Positions 1 to 7,548 are shown, counted from the stretch's first letter. The stretch is DNA of 16,786 bases from JBARRS01 sp049644345 (GCA_049644345.1 JBARRS010000112.1:1-16786), one strand, 5' to 3'. Notes: generated by a model from the letters alone, not told the origin. Program-made: numbers and translations.

Positions 1-1184
1 CTGATCGCGGACATGCGGATGAAGTCGTAGGCGCGCGAGAGGAAGGCGGCGAAGGTCGACGCGAACGGCCGCCACCCGAGCGCCTGCATCCCCACTGCAG
101 AGGCGACGAGCTGCTCCTCGGCGATGAACATCTCGAAGTAGCGCTCGGGGATGGCGTCCCGGAACTTCTCCGCGTACGTCGAGTTGGAGACCTCTCCGTC
201 CATCGCCACGATGTCGCCCCGGGCCTTGCCGAGCGCGGTGATCGCGTCGCCGTACGCCGTGCGCGTCGCGACCTCGTCTCCGAGCTCGTAGCGCGGCAGC
301 TCGAGCTTCCCTGTCTCGAACTCGTGCCGCCCGCCGTCCGTGTTCGGCTTTGCGACCTCGACCCGGATGTTTCGCACGCCGCCGAGCTCCTCGATCGCAC
401 GCTCGGGATCGGCGAGCGGCTTGCCGTGCCAGCCGTTCTTGTCTTCGACCTCCTTCACGCCTTTGCCCTTGATCGTCCGCGCGACGATCGCCACCGGCTT
501 GTCGGTCAGCTCGAGCGCCTCCGCGTAGGCGCGGTCGATCGCTTCGACGTCGTGGCCGTCGATCTCGATCGCGTGCCAACCGAACGCCTCGGCCCGCTTC
601 GCGTAGGAGTCGAGATCCCAGCCGTGCATCGTCTCGCCCCGTTGCCCGAGGCGGTTGACGTCGATGACCGCGATCAGGTTGTCGAGCCCGTAGAACGCGG
701 CGTGCTCGAACGCCTCCCACTGGGAGCCCTCGGCGATCTCGCTGTCACCGCAGAGCACCCAGACGCGGAACGGGAGCCGGTCGAGGTTCTTCCCCGCGAG
801 CGCCATCCCGACCCCGTACGGCAGCCCCTGGCCGAGCGAGCCCGTCGCGACGTCTACCCACGGGATTCGAGGCGTCGGATGGCCCTCGAGCATGCTCCCG
901 AATTGCCGGTAGGTCAGGAGCTCCTCGTCCGAGATCGCGCCGGCGGCGCGGTACATCGCGTAGAGGAGCGTCGAGGCGTGCCCCTTGGAGAAGATCAGGC
1001 GGTCGTTGTGTGGATCCTTCGGCCGGTCGAAGTCGTAGCGGAGGTACTTCGCAAGCAGCACGGCCATCAGGTCGGCGGCCGACATGCCGGAGGTCGGGTG
1101 GCCGGACTTCGCGGCGGCGGAGCAGCGGACGGAGTCGACGCGGAGCTGCTGTCCGAGCTCGCGCCAGAGGTCGGGGCCGTCCAT
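1..1184 (-). CDS. tkt: Transketolase, N-terminal ~394 residues (cut by window edge)
   Basis: Cytoplasmic thiamine-diphosphate enzyme moving two-carbon units between sugar phosphates in the non-oxidative pentose phosphate pathway. Translating leftward from the ATG at 1184 gives an open frame to the window edge. Visible family marks: SGHPTS near residue 27, KGHAS near 67, EGHPTP near 100, and the ThDP/Mg motif GDSEIAEGS (146-154) followed by the metal-ligand Asn in DVNRLGQRG (N177). The FIAEEQLVASAVG stretch near the cut end matches the catalytic ThDP-contacting glutamate region of the pyrimidine-binding domain. The INRLGQ-like signature and compact linker suggest the short (~620 residue) transketolase form rather than the ~660 residue E. 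coli type; this is inference because the C-terminus is missing. It is read divergently from rpiB and belongs functionally to the same pathway cluster. No Shine-Dalgarno sequence precedes the start. Confidence 0.95.
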   Translation of the reverse strand, partial: MDGPDLWRELGQQLRVDSVRCSAAAKSGHPTSGMSAADLMAVLLAKYLRYDFDRPKDPHNDRLIFSKGHASTLLYAMYRAAGAISDEELLTYRQFGSMLEGHPTPRIPWVDVATGSLGQGLPYGVGMALAGKNLDRLPFRVWVLCGDSEIAEGSQWEAFEHAAFYGLDNLIAVIDVNRLGQRGETMHGWDLDSYAKRAEAFGWHAIEIDGHDVEAIDRAYAEALELTDKPVAIVARTIKGKGVKEVEDKNGWHGKPLADPERAIEELGGVRNIRVEVAKPNTDGGRHEFETGKLELPRYELGDEVATRTAYGDAITALGKARGDIVAMDGEVSNSTYAEKFRDAIPERYFEMFIAEEQLVASAVGMQALGWRPFASTFAAFLSRAYDFIRMSAI

Positions 1185-1206
1185 CCCCGGTAACGTAACG
1201 GTCCTG
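1185..1206. promoter_or_regulatory. 22-bp divergent gap with overlapping -10-like boxes
   Basis: Only 22 bases separate the start codons of tkt and rpiB. They contain TAACGTAACG. On the plus strand TAACGT (1191-1196) fits the actinobacterial -10 pattern TANNNT, 10 bases before the rpiB ATG. On the minus strand TACGTT (1197-1192) fits the same pattern, exactly 7 bases before the tkt ATG, the spacing expected for a leaderless transcript. Neither gene has a Shine-Dalgarno sequence in the gap. No convincing -35 box was seen on either side. A shared bidirectional promoter is an inference. Confidence 0.4.
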
Positions 1207-1659
1207 ATGAAGGTAGCGGCGGCGTTCGACCACCGCGGCGTCAAGCTGCGGGCGCGCATCCTGCAGGAGCTCGATGGTCTCGGACACGAGGCAGTCGATC
1301 TCGGCGCCGATACGGACGCTGTTCCGATCGACTACCCGGACAAGGCTCGCGAGGTAGGCGAGGCGATCCGCTCCGGCGCCGCAGAGCGGGCCGTGCTCGT
1401 ATGCGGCTCTGGGGTCGGCGCGTCGGTCGCGGCCTCGAAGCTGCCCGGGATCCGCGCCGCTGTTTGCCACGACGTCTATTCGGCCCATCAGGGCGTCGAG
1501 CACGACGACATGAACGTGCTCTGCCTGGGCTCGGAAGTCGTCGGCGCCGAGCTCGCCGTCGATCTCCTGCGCGTGTTCCTCGGGGCACGGTTCGACGGGG
1601 CCGAGCGCTACGTCAGACGACTGGAAAAGATCGAGGAGATGGAGAAAACGTATGGCTAA
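1207..1659 (+). CDS. rpiB: Ribose-5-phosphate isomerase B (RpiB/LacAB family)
   Basis: Interconverts ribose 5-phosphate and ribulose 5-phosphate in the cytoplasm. The 150-residue product matches the usual RpiB length. It begins MKVAAAFDHRG, the typical first strand with the substrate-contacting Asp8-His9, and has VCGSGVGAS with the catalytic-type Cys66 followed by SKLPGIRAAVCHD. EHDDMNVLCLG carries His99; the motif is usually HNDAN, so one Asn is Asp here. The reading frame is open further upstream, but the ATG at 1207 gives the canonical family N-terminus and abuts the tkt start region. Its last 8 bases overlap the start of tal, so the two are probably co-translated. RpiB rather than galactose-6-phosphate isomerase is preferred because of the pentose phosphate neighbours. 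Confidence 0.93.
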   Translation: MKVAAAFDHRGVKLRARILQELDGLGHEAVDLGADTDAVPIDYPDKAREVGEAIRSGAAERAVLVCGSGVGASVAASKLPGIRAAVCHDVYSAHQGVEHDDMNVLCLGSEVVGAELAVDLLRVFLGARFDGAERYVRRLEKIEEMEKTYG

Positions 1660-2758
1660 GTCACGGCTACACGAGCTGTCCGAGCTCGGCCAGAGCGTCT
1701 GGATCGACTACCTCTCGCGCGACCTCATCGGGACGGGCGAGCTGAAGCGGCTGATGGACGAGGACGCCGTGGTCGGCGTCACCTCGAACCCGACCATCTT
1801 CCAGAAGGCGATCTCTCAGGGCGCCTCGTACGACGAGCAGCTGCGGGAGCTCGTGGAGAGCGAGGACGATCCGAAGGAGATCTTCATCGCGCTCGAGTCG
1901 AAGGACGTTTCCGACGCGTGCGATCTGCTGCGCCCGGTCTGGGACGAGGGGCACGGCCGGGACGGTTACGTCTCGATCGAGGTCGACCCGAACTTCGCCT
2001 ACGACCGCGAGGCGACGCTCGATGAGGCGAAGCGCCTGCACGAGCTGATCGAGCGGCCGAACCTGTTCGTGAAGATCCCTGGGACCGAGCCCGGCCTCGG
2101 CCCGATCGAGGACATGATCGCGATCGGACGGAACATCAACGTGACGCTGATCTTCTCGCTCGAGCGGCACAAAGAGGTGATGGAGGCCTACCTACGCGGG
2201 CTCGAGCGGCTCGTCGAGAGCGGCGGCGACCCGAGCAAGGTCGCATCCGTTGCCAGCTTCTTCGTCTCGCGGGTGGACACCGAGGCCGACAGGCGCCTCG
2301 ACGAGATCGGCGGCCATGACGAGCTGAAGGGCAAGCTCGCGGTCGCAAACGCCAAGCTCGCCTACCAGAACTGGAAGGACGTGTTCTCGGGCGAGCGCTG
2401 GGAGGCGCTGAAGGCCAAGGGCGCGTCGACGCAGCGCTGCCTCTGGGCCTCCACCTCGACCAAGAACCCGGCCTACAGCGACGTCCTCTACGTCGAGGAG
2501 CTGATCGGCCCTCACACCGTGAACACGATGCCGGAGGAGACGATCAAGGCCTTCCAGGACCACGGCCGAGTCGCGCTGACGCTCGAGAAGGACCTCGACG
2601 AGGCGCGGGCGATCCTCGAAAGGGTCGAGCGCGCCGGCGTCTCGTACAACGACGTCGTCAAGACGCTGGAGGAGGAGGGTGTGCAGAAGTTCTCCGACTC
2701 CTTCGCCGAGCTGATCGACGGCATCGAAGCCAAGCGCGGCGAGCTGGTCTCGGCCTAG
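1652..2758 (+). CDS. tal: Transaldolase
   Basis: Transfers a dihydroxyacetone unit between sedoheptulose 7-phosphate and glyceraldehyde 3-phosphate through a Schiff-base lysine. The 368-residue length is typical of actinobacterial transaldolases, which are longer than the ~220 residue and ~316 residue classes. Signatures are VGVTSNPTIFQKAI (41-54) and NLFVKIPGT, with the Schiff-base lysine at residue 141. INVTLIFSLERH and ASFFVSRVDTEADRRL follow, all expected barrel strands of the family. The start overlaps the end of rpiB; GGAG at 1641-1644 lies 7 bases before the ATG. The stop is the amber codon at 2756-2758, and pgi begins one codon later in the same reading frame. In several bacteria these two domains are one polypeptide (bifunctional transaldolase/phosphoglucose isomerase). 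Confidence 0.95.
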   Translation: MAKSRLHELSELGQSVWIDYLSRDLIGTGELKRLMDEDAVVGVTSNPTIFQKAISQGASYDEQLRELVESEDDPKEIFIALESKDVSDACDLLRPVWDEGHGRDGYVSIEVDPNFAYDREATLDEAKRLHELIERPNLFVKIPGTEPGLGPIEDMIAIGRNINVTLIFSLERHKEVMEAYLRGLERLVESGGDPSKVASVASFFVSRVDTEADRRLDEIGGHDELKGKLAVANAKLAYQNWKDVFSGERWEALKAKGASTQRCLWASTSTKNPAYSDVLYVEELIGPHTVNTMPEETIKAFQDHGRVALTLEKDLDEARAILERVERAGVSYNDVVKTLEEEGVQKFSDSFAELIDGIEAKRGELVSA

Positions 2759-2761
2759 GCC

Positions 2762-4120
2762 GTGCCGGTCCAGACGGAAGAGATCGTCGCCCGCATCTGG
2801 GCGCGCGATGCGACCCTGTGGACGGGTGCGGACGAGGCGAAGTGGCTCGGCTGGCTCGACGAGCCGATGCGGATGCGCGACCGGCTCGACGACCTCGAGC
2901 GATTTCTCACGAGCGTGGCGACAGACTTCGAGACCGTGGTCGTGATGGGGATGGGGGGCTCGAGCCTTGCTCCAGAGGTCTTCAGGCGCAGCTTCCAGAG
3001 CAAGTCGCTTCGAGTGCTCGACACAACGCACCCGGCTGCGATTCGGCGCCTCGTGCAGGAGCTCGACCTCGAGCGCACCTTCTTCGTCGCATCGTCGAAG
3101 TCCGGGACGACGCTGGAAACGCGCTCACACCTCGATTTCTTCTGGGACAAGGCGGGCAAGCGCGGCGAGCAGTTCGCGGTGATCACGGATCCGGGCTCGG
3201 CTCTCGAGGAGGTCGCGCGGAAGCGGGGCTTCCGGGACGTCTTCCACGGCGAGCCGACGATCGGCGGACGCTATTCGGCGCTCTCGCAGTTCGGGCTCGT
3301 GCCCGCTGCGCTCGCGGGCGTCGCTCTCTTCCACCTGCTCGAGCGGGCGGACGAGATGGTCGAAGCCTGCCGGGGCGTCGAAGGCAATCCAGGGCTCGAG
3401 CTCGGCCTCCGCCTGGGCAACGGCTGGCGCGAGGGTCGCGACAAGGTCTGCGTCGAACGCCATGAAGGCGGCTTCGGGCTCTGGGTCGAGCAGCTGATCG
3501 CGGAATCGACCGGCAAGCACGGGAAGGGCCTCGTGCCTGCCCCGGGCGAGTCTCCGGACGGCGCCGACCGGCAGGGCGAGGAGCTGCGGCTGCCCGATCC
3601 GTACGAGCTAGGTCAGGAGTTCTTCCGCTGGGAGTTCGGCGTCGCCGTCGCCGGGTCGATCCTCGAGATCAATCCGTTCGACCAGCCCGACGTCCAGGCG
3701 GCGAAGGACAAGACGAACGAGGTGCTGAAGCAGGGCGACCTCGAGCTCGAGCCGGAGGGCTCGGTCGAGGAGCTGCTCGCGCAGGCGCGGGAGGGCGACT
3801 ACGTCGCGATCCAGGCATTCGTCGACCCTGAGCGAGAGGGCGAGCTCGAGCCGCTGATCGCGCGCGCGCACGAGACCGGCTGCGTCGTCACGCACGGCCT
3901 CGGCCCGCGCTACCTCCATTCGACCGGCCAGCTGCACAAGGGCGGGCCGCCGACGGGGCTCTTCCTCCAGGTTGTCGACGAGCAGGGCAAGGAGCTGGCG
4001 ATCCCTGGGCAGAAGTTCGGCTTCGCGCGGCTGATCCGCGCGCAGGCGGCGGGTGACTTCGAAGCGTTGAAGGAGCGCGGCCGCCGCGTCGCGCGCGTGA
4101 GACTGGAGGACGTTTCATGA
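2762..4120 (+). CDS. pgi: Glucose-6-phosphate isomerase (short, TalPgi-type domain)
   Basis: Interconverts glucose 6-phosphate and fructose 6-phosphate, linking glycolysis with the oxidative branch encoded just downstream. The 452-residue product has tandem SIS-type phosphosugar folds: VMGMGGSSLAPEVF (61-74), the phosphate-binding loop SSKSGTT (111-117), GGRYSALSQFGLVPAA, and ESTGKHGKGLVPA in the second half. It lacks the long N- and C-terminal regions of ~550 residue PGI enzymes and resembles the C-terminal half of TalPgi fusions. The GTG start is chosen because the N-terminus (RIWARDATLW) follows directly and there is little room upstream: the tal stop is three bases away. No good Shine-Dalgarno sequence is visible, so translation probably depends on ribosomes finishing tal. 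The 3' end overlaps gnd by four bases (ATGA). Confidence 0.92.
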   Translation: MPVQTEEIVARIWARDATLWTGADEAKWLGWLDEPMRMRDRLDDLERFLTSVATDFETVVVMGMGGSSLAPEVFRRSFQSKSLRVLDTTHPAAIRRLVQELDLERTFFVASSKSGTTLETRSHLDFFWDKAGKRGEQFAVITDPGSALEEVARKRGFRDVFHGEPTIGGRYSALSQFGLVPAALAGVALFHLLERADEMVEACRGVEGNPGLELGLRLGNGWREGRDKVCVERHEGGFGLWVEQLIAESTGKHGKGLVPAPGESPDGADRQGEELRLPDPYELGQEFFRWEFGVAVAGSILEINPFDQPDVQAAKDKTNEVLKQGDLELEPEGSVEELLAQAREGDYVAIQAFVDPEREGELEPLIARAHETGCVVTHGLGPRYLHSTGQLHKGGPPTGLFLQVVDEQGKELAIPGQKFGFARLIRAQAAGDFEALKERGRRVARVRLEDVS

Positions 4121-5025
4121 AGCTTGGGATGATCGGCCTCGGCCGCATGGGCGGCGGGATGACGGAGCGCCTGCGAGAAGGGGGCCACGAGGTGCAGACC
4201 TACGACCCGAAGGTCGAGGCGCGCACCGCCGGCTCACTGAAGGAGCTGAAGGAGCAGCTCGAGCCGCCGAGGGCCTTCTGGATGATGGTGCCCGCCGGCG
4301 ACGTGACCGAAGGGGTCTTCCACGAGCTGCTCGGACTCGCCGAGCATGGCGACGTGATCGTCGACGGGGGCAACTCGAACTTCCACGACTCGATTCGACG
4401 GCACGAGCAGGCGAAAGAGCGGGGGATCGACTTCGTCGACGTCGGCGTCTCGGGCGGGATCTGGGGCCTGGAGGTCGGTTTCTGCCTGATGGCCGGCGGC
4501 GATGACGACCCGGTCGCGCTGATCGAGCCCGCGCTCGAGACGCTCGCGCCGGAGAACGGCTACGCCCACGTCGGCCCCGCCGGCGCCGGCCACTTCGTGA
4601 AGATGATCCCCAACGGGATCGAGTACGGCCTGATGCAGTCCTACGCGGAGGGATTCGAGATCATGAAGGCCTCGCCGCGGTACGAGCTCGATCTGCACCA
4701 GATCGCCGGCATCTGGCGCTACGGCTCGGTGGTGCGCTCATGGCTGCTAGAGCTCCTCCACACGGCGTTCGAGCACGACGGGAACGACCTCGGGGACGTG
4801 GCGCCGTACGTGGAGGACTCGGGCGAGGGCCGCTGGACAATCGCGGAGGCGATCGCAGAGAACATCCCTGCACCGGTGATCAGCGCCTCGCTCTTCGCGC
4901 GGTTCGCCTCGCGCCAGAAAGACGGCTCGTTCGCCGCTCGGATCAACGCCGCCCTGCGCAACCAGTTCGGGGGTCACGCGATCCGCGCGGTCGAGAAGGC
5001 GAAGGCGAGCACGGACCGCCGCTGA
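4117..5025 (+). CDS. gnd: 6-phosphogluconate dehydrogenase, short (~300 aa) form
   Basis: Oxidatively decarboxylates 6-phosphogluconate to ribulose 5-phosphate. The 302-residue protein has the N-terminal dinucleotide fold (MIGLGRMGGGM, 5-15), DGGNSNFHDS (83-92) and VSGGIWGLEVG for substrate binding. GAGHFVKMIPNGIEYG contains the catalytic-type Lys162, Asn166 and Glu169. It ends with the short-form tail NQFGGHAI and lacks the large C-terminal helical domain of ~470 residue enzymes; short forms are often NAD-preferring, which I infer only from family. Unusually, the residue three after the lysine is Pro165 (CCC at 4609-4611), where the family normally has His (KMVHNGIEYG). A strong GGAGGA at 4105-4110 lies 6 bases before the ATG. 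The start overlaps pgi by four bases, and the stop overlaps the zwf ATG by one base. Confidence 0.93.
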   Translation: MKLGMIGLGRMGGGMTERLREGGHEVQTYDPKVEARTAGSLKELKEQLEPPRAFWMMVPAGDVTEGVFHELLGLAEHGDVIVDGGNSNFHDSIRRHEQAKERGIDFVDVGVSGGIWGLEVGFCLMAGGDDDPVALIEPALETLAPENGYAHVGPAGAGHFVKMIPNGIEYGLMQSYAEGFEIMKASPRYELDLHQIAGIWRYGSVVRSWLLELLHTAFEHDGNDLGDVAPYVEDSGEGRWTIAEAIAENIPAPVISASLFARFASRQKDGSFAARINAALRNQFGGHAIRAVEKAKASTDRR

Positions 5026-6545
5026 TGGCCACGACCGCAGAGCCCCAGCAGCAGGAAAACCCGCTTCTCGAAGGGCTACGGCTACGGCGTACACCCGAGC
5101 CGTGCGCGCTCGTCGTCTTCGGCGCCTCGGGCGATCTCACCCGCCGCAAGATCTTCCCCGCGCTCTACTCGCTGGCCTACCGGCGTCTGCTCCCCGAGCA
5201 GTTCGCCGTCGTCGGCGTTGCTCGCACCGGGGAGTCAGACGAGAACTTTCGCGAGCGGATGAAGGCGGCGGTGCAGGAGTTCGGGCGCGACCCCTTCCGC
5301 GACGACGTCTGGGCGGGCCTCGCCGAGGGCATGCGCTACGTCCCCACGGACTTCGCAGACGAGGGGGGCGAGGAGCATCTCTTCGATCTCCTGCACCACC
5401 TCGACGAGGAGCGCGGCACGGGGGAAAACCGCGTCTACTACCTGGCGGTCCCCCCGACAGTGATCTCGACGATCGTCGAGACGGTGGGCAAACGCCCTTG
5501 CAAAGGCTGGAGGCGTCTGATCGTCGAGAAGCCGTTCGGCCGCGACCTCGCCTCCGCTCGGCAACTGAACGCCGAGATCCTGGAGCACTTCGAGGAGCGG
5601 GAGGTCTTCCGGATCGACCACTACCTCGGCAAGGAAACCGTCCAGAACATGCTCGCGCTGCGGTTTGCGAACGGGATCTTCGAGCCGATCTGGAACCGCC
5701 AGTTCGTCGACCACGTCGAGATCACCGTCGGCGAGTCGATCGGGATCGAAGGCCGCGCCGCGTTCTACGAGCAGGCAGGGGCGATCCGCGACATCTTCCA
5801 GAACCACATGCTCCAACTCGTGGCGCTGACCGCGATGGAGCCTCCGATCGACTTCACCGCCGACTCCGTCCGGAACGAGAAGGTGAAGGTGCTGCGGGCG
5901 ATGCATACGCCCGGGCCGAAGCACGTCGTCCGGGGTCAGTACGGACCCGGCTTCATCGAGGGCGAGGAGGTGCCCGGCTACCGCGAAGAGGACGGCATCG
6001 CGCCCGATTCCACGACCGAGACGTACATCGCCGCCAAGCTGTTCGTCGACAACTGGCGCTGGGCGGATACGCCCTTCTACGTGCGGACGGGCAAGCGGCT
6101 GCCGCGCCGCGAGACGACGATCGCGATCGAGTTCAAGCGCGCGCCACACCCACCCTTCGCACACACGTCCGCGGAGGATTTGCGCCCGAACGTCCTGCTC
6201 GTCCACATCCAGCCGGACGAGGGCGTGTCCTTGGCGATGGCCGCCAAGGTCCCAGGGCAGGGCATGACGATCCGAACCGTCCATATGGACTTCCTCTACG
6301 GCGGCACCTTCCGCACCGGCCTGCCCGAGGCGTACGAGCGGCTGATCCTCGACGCGATGCTCGGCGACACCACCTTGTTCACGCGCAGCGACGAGATCGA
6401 GGAGCAATGGTCGCTCGTCGACGCGATCGTCGCGCTCTGGGCTCGCGACAAGCCGGTCTTCCCGAACTACCAGGCCGGGACGTGGGGGCCGGCCGCGGCG
6501 AACGAGCTCATGCGCCGGGACGGTCGCGAGTGGAGACGGCACTGA
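5025..6545 (+). CDS. zwf: Glucose-6-phosphate 1-dehydrogenase
   Basis: Oxidises glucose 6-phosphate to 6-phosphogluconolactone with reduction of NAD(P), the entry step of the oxidative pentose phosphate pathway. The 506-residue length is normal. Motifs in order: the nucleotide-binding loop GASGDLTRRK (33-42), EKPFGRDL with Lys169, and the active-site signature RIDHYLGKE (196-204) containing the catalytic His199-type residue and Lys203. FQNHMLQLVALTAMEPP follows, then YVRTGKRLPRRET near the C-terminal third. The ATG is chosen because it is coupled to the gnd stop (TGATG) and precedes a normal N-terminus; the frame is open further upstream inside gnd but that reads as low-complexity Arg/Gly shadow. 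The opcA assembly-factor gene follows. The stop codon itself lies inside a small hairpin. Confidence 0.96.
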   Translation: MATTAEPQQQENPLLEGLRLRRTPEPCALVVFGASGDLTRRKIFPALYSLAYRRLLPEQFAVVGVARTGESDENFRERMKAAVQEFGRDPFRDDVWAGLAEGMRYVPTDFADEGGEEHLFDLLHHLDEERGTGENRVYYLAVPPTVISTIVETVGKRPCKGWRRLIVEKPFGRDLASARQLNAEILEHFEEREVFRIDHYLGKETVQNMLALRFANGIFEPIWNRQFVDHVEITVGESIGIEGRAAFYEQAGAIRDIFQNHMLQLVALTAMEPPIDFTADSVRNEKVKVLRAMHTPGPKHVVRGQYGPGFIEGEEVPGYREEDGIAPDSTTETYIAAKLFVDNWRWADTPFYVRTGKRLPRRETTIAIEFKRAPHPPFAHTSAEDLRPNVLLVHIQPDEGVSLAMAAKVPGQGMTIRTVHMDFLYGGTFRTGLPEAYERLILDAMLGDTTLFTRSDEIEEQWSLVDAIVALWARDKPVFPNYQAGTWGPAAANELMRRDGREWRRH

Positions 6546-6711
6546 TAGTGCCGCGACCGGCGCCATCGGTCGGCTTCTGGCGGCTGCAAAGCGGCGCCAG
6601 GCCGCGTCCTCAGTCGCGCCCGTATCCTGCGGATACGAGCGCTCCCTGCGTCCTTGCCTGGCTTGCTTTTCGCGCGCCAGAAGCGCGGCAATGACACCGG
6701 TCGCGGCACTA
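6546..6711. repeat. 166-bp segment bounded by a perfect 15-bp inverted repeat
   Basis: The gap between zwf and opcA (6546-6690) begins with TAGTGCCGCGACCGG (6546-6560). Its exact reverse complement, CCGGTCGCGGCACTA, lies at 6697-6711, just inside opcA. Between the arms lie further inverted pairs: CTGGCG (6577-6582) with CGCCAG at 6595-6600 or 6675-6680, and GACCG (6555-6559) with CGGTC (6567-6571). AGTGCCG (6547-6553) can also pair with CGGCACT at 6537-6543, across the zwf stop, so several structures exclude one another. It could be a small mobile element with terminal inverted repeats or an RNA switch or attenuator controlling opcA. No clear target-site duplication and no transposase were seen. 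Confidence 0.65.
6616..6642 (+). terminator. Strong hairpin in the zwf-opcA gap, possible attenuator
   Basis: CGTATCC (6621-6627), loop TGC, GGATACG (6631-6637) form a perfect 7-bp stem. After one C-A mismatch the stem continues with GCGC (6616-6619) against GCGC (6639-6642), for 11 pairs in all. A short T run (6667-6670) comes 24 bases later, too far for a classical intrinsic terminator. The hairpin may instead pause, protect or attenuate the transcript between zwf and opcA. The function is not shown by sequence. Confidence 0.35.
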
Positions 6712-7548
6712 GCCTCTATCTCAGAGATCGAGCGCGAGCTCGCGACGCTGCGCATCGCGCCCGGCGGCGACGCGCCCGTGCAGCGGACGAGCGTGATGAC
6801 CCACCTCGCCTGGGTGCCGGACGAGTGGGTCGAGGCGGCCGAGGACGTGCTCGCCGGGCTGGCAGAGCGCCATCCCTCGCGGACGATTGTTCTCTTCCCG
6901 AAGCCCGACGAAGCGGACGGGCTCGAGGGAGAGGTCGAGGTCGAATGCTTTCCGATCGACGACCGCACGATCTGCACGGAGACGATCCGCGTCCGCCTCA
7001 AGGGCCGCCGCGCCTCCGTGCCGACGAGCGTGGTCCAGCCCCTCTTCATCCCCGACCTGCCGGTCTTCCTGCGCTGGCGTGGCCTACCTCCGTTCGGGGC
7101 GAAGCACTTCGAGGAGCTGGTCGACGAGGTCGACCGGCTGATCGTCGACAGCACGGAGTGGTCGGGGCTGCCGGCGCCCTACGCCGAGCTCGCGGGCCTG
7201 TTCGACCGAGTCGTCGTCTCCGACATCGCCTGGGCGCGGACGAGCCGTTGGCGGTGGCAGCTGGCCTCGCTCTGGCCCGGGATCGCGGACGTGAAGAGAA
7301 TCCGCGTGACCGGTACGGCGGCGCAGGCGCAGCTGCTTGCGGGCTGGCTGCGCTCGCGTCTCGGGCGGCCGGTCGAGCTGGAGCACGAGCCATCGGACCG
7401 GCTCGCAGGCGTCGAGACCGACGGTAAGGCGGCCCCGTTTCCTCCGGGCGACCCCCCTGATCCTGCCGACCTGCTCTCGGACGAGCTCGAGCGTCTTACG
7501 CGCGACCGCGTCTACGAAGCGGCCGCGCGCGCGGCGGCCTCGATGTGA
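6691..7548 (+). CDS. opcA: Glucose-6-phosphate dehydrogenase assembly protein OpcA
   Basis: OpcA proteins are needed for full activity or assembly of G6PDH in cyanobacteria and are conserved next to zwf in Actinobacteria. The 285-residue product has family-like features: an N-terminal helix (ISEIERELATLR), an early TSVMTHLAWV strand, HPSRTIVLFPKP and a central VPTSVVQPLFIPDLPVFLRWRG region. WARTSRWRWQLASLW in the C-terminal half and a final acidic/basic helix follow. The identification rests on recognition of this pattern plus its place directly after zwf. The ATG at 6691 gives a short leader before the conserved helix; upstream lies the structured gap, and no convincing Shine-Dalgarno sequence is present. 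The right arm of the 15-bp inverted repeat falls in codons 3-7, so structure could mask the start. Confidence 0.88.
   Translation: MTPVAALASISEIERELATLRIAPGGDAPVQRTSVMTHLAWVPDEWVEAAEDVLAGLAERHPSRTIVLFPKPDEADGLEGEVEVECFPIDDRTICTETIRVRLKGRRASVPTSVVQPLFIPDLPVFLRWRGLPPFGAKHFEELVDEVDRLIVDSTEWSGLPAPYAELAGLFDRVVVSDIAWARTSRWRWQLASLWPGIADVKRIRVTGTAAQAQLLAGWLRSRLGRPVELEHEPSDRLAGVETDGKAAPFPPGDPPDPADLLSDELERLTRDRVYEAAARAAASM

Noticed and set aside
745..1503. Minus-strand open frame crossing the tkt-rpiB divergent gap
   Set aside because: It runs across both genes in the wrong frame and would cover both well-supported start sites.
5235..7154. 639-codon minus-strand open frame opposite zwf, the gap and opcA
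   Set aside because: It lies antisense to two well-identified genes, has biased Arg/Asp/Val composition and no recognisable motif; long antisense frames are expected at this GC content.
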